From the NCBI GenBank assembly GCA_937923355.1, contig CALAIO010000188.1, forward strand, positions 1 through 6,113: DNA of 6,113 nt. Reading direction: 5' to 3'. This DNA is from an uncultured Rhizobiaceae group bacterium (GTDB lineage: Bacteria; Pseudomonadota; Alphaproteobacteria; Rhizobiales; Rhizobiaceae). Under the pieces are notes generated by a model, which had not been told where the DNA came from, searched no databases, and worked only from the letters and a program-made list of their open reading frames with translations. Of the stretch, positions 6,079 to 6,113 are shown piece after piece. Every line of letters begins with the position of its first letter. Position 1 is the first letter of the stretch. The translations under genes and the position numbers were made by a program.

Positions 6079-6113
6079 ATGATGTTATTGACTATTATTG
6101 TAGCAATTGTCCT
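6079..6113 (+). CDS. Start of a hydrophobic protein, cut by the window edge
   Basis: ATG at 6079 is preceded by AAAGGA (6066-6071) with 7 bases of spacing. The eleven complete codons read MMLLTIIVAIV, so the product begins with a membrane segment or a signal sequence lacking early basic residues. The next codon is incomplete. No terminator or obvious promoter separates it from the 65-residue membrane protein upstream, so co-transcription under the twin-operator promoter is likely. Too little is visible to identify the family. Confidence 0.6.
   Translation, partial: MMLLTIIVAIV

Overview
The window looks like chromosomal DNA of an alphaproteobacterium, probably Hyphomicrobiales (Rhizobiales)-like, with moderate GC content. 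The evidence is an alphaproteobacterial-style TrmFO, a short arginine-rich DUF1127 protein of the type common in Rhizobiales, and an RNA structure downstream of it that matches the alphaproteobacterial 'cuckoo' (CCUCCUCCC-motif) small RNAs. The species cannot be named from the sequence alone.

Layout. (1) 1-99 is a short leader with a perfect TGGGTTAACCCA palindrome and possibly the last codons of an upstream gene. (2) About 100-3777 (+) is one very large secreted protein: signal peptide, periplasmic beta-sandwich region, then a long outer-membrane beta-barrel ending in phenylalanine. (3) 3792-5225 (-) is trmFO, the folate- and FAD-dependent tRNA m5U54 methyltransferase, convergent with the barrel gene and only 14 bases from it. 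(4) 5256-5549 (-) is a compact regulatory module. It holds a 46-residue DUF1127 ORF, two adjacent perfect hairpins whose loops on the minus strand are pyrimidine-only anti-Shine-Dalgarno tracts (one contains exactly CCUCCUCCC), and a strong intrinsic terminator. The terminator directly abuts a candidate trmFO promoter. (5) 5745-6113 (+) is a divergent transcription unit. A good sigma-70-type promoter is bracketed by two identical-arm 15-bp palindromes (ATGAACA-N-TGTTCAT) and drives a 65-residue membrane protein, followed by the start of a second hydrophobic protein cut by the window edge.

How the parts relate. The barrel gene and trmFO are ordinary neighbours with no evident functional link. 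The DUF1127-sRNA module is the most interesting part. DUF1127 genes with cuckoo RNAs in their 3' region are known from Rhodobacter (the CcsR RNAs downstream of ccaF1), where they belong to a stress response. Here the module is reduced to one double hairpin, the second loop has diverged, and the terminator leads straight into the next promoter. The paired palindromes at 5745-5808 suggest a dedicated dimeric repressor, perhaps TetR-type, that controls the small membrane protein and the gene after it. The repressor is not in this window.
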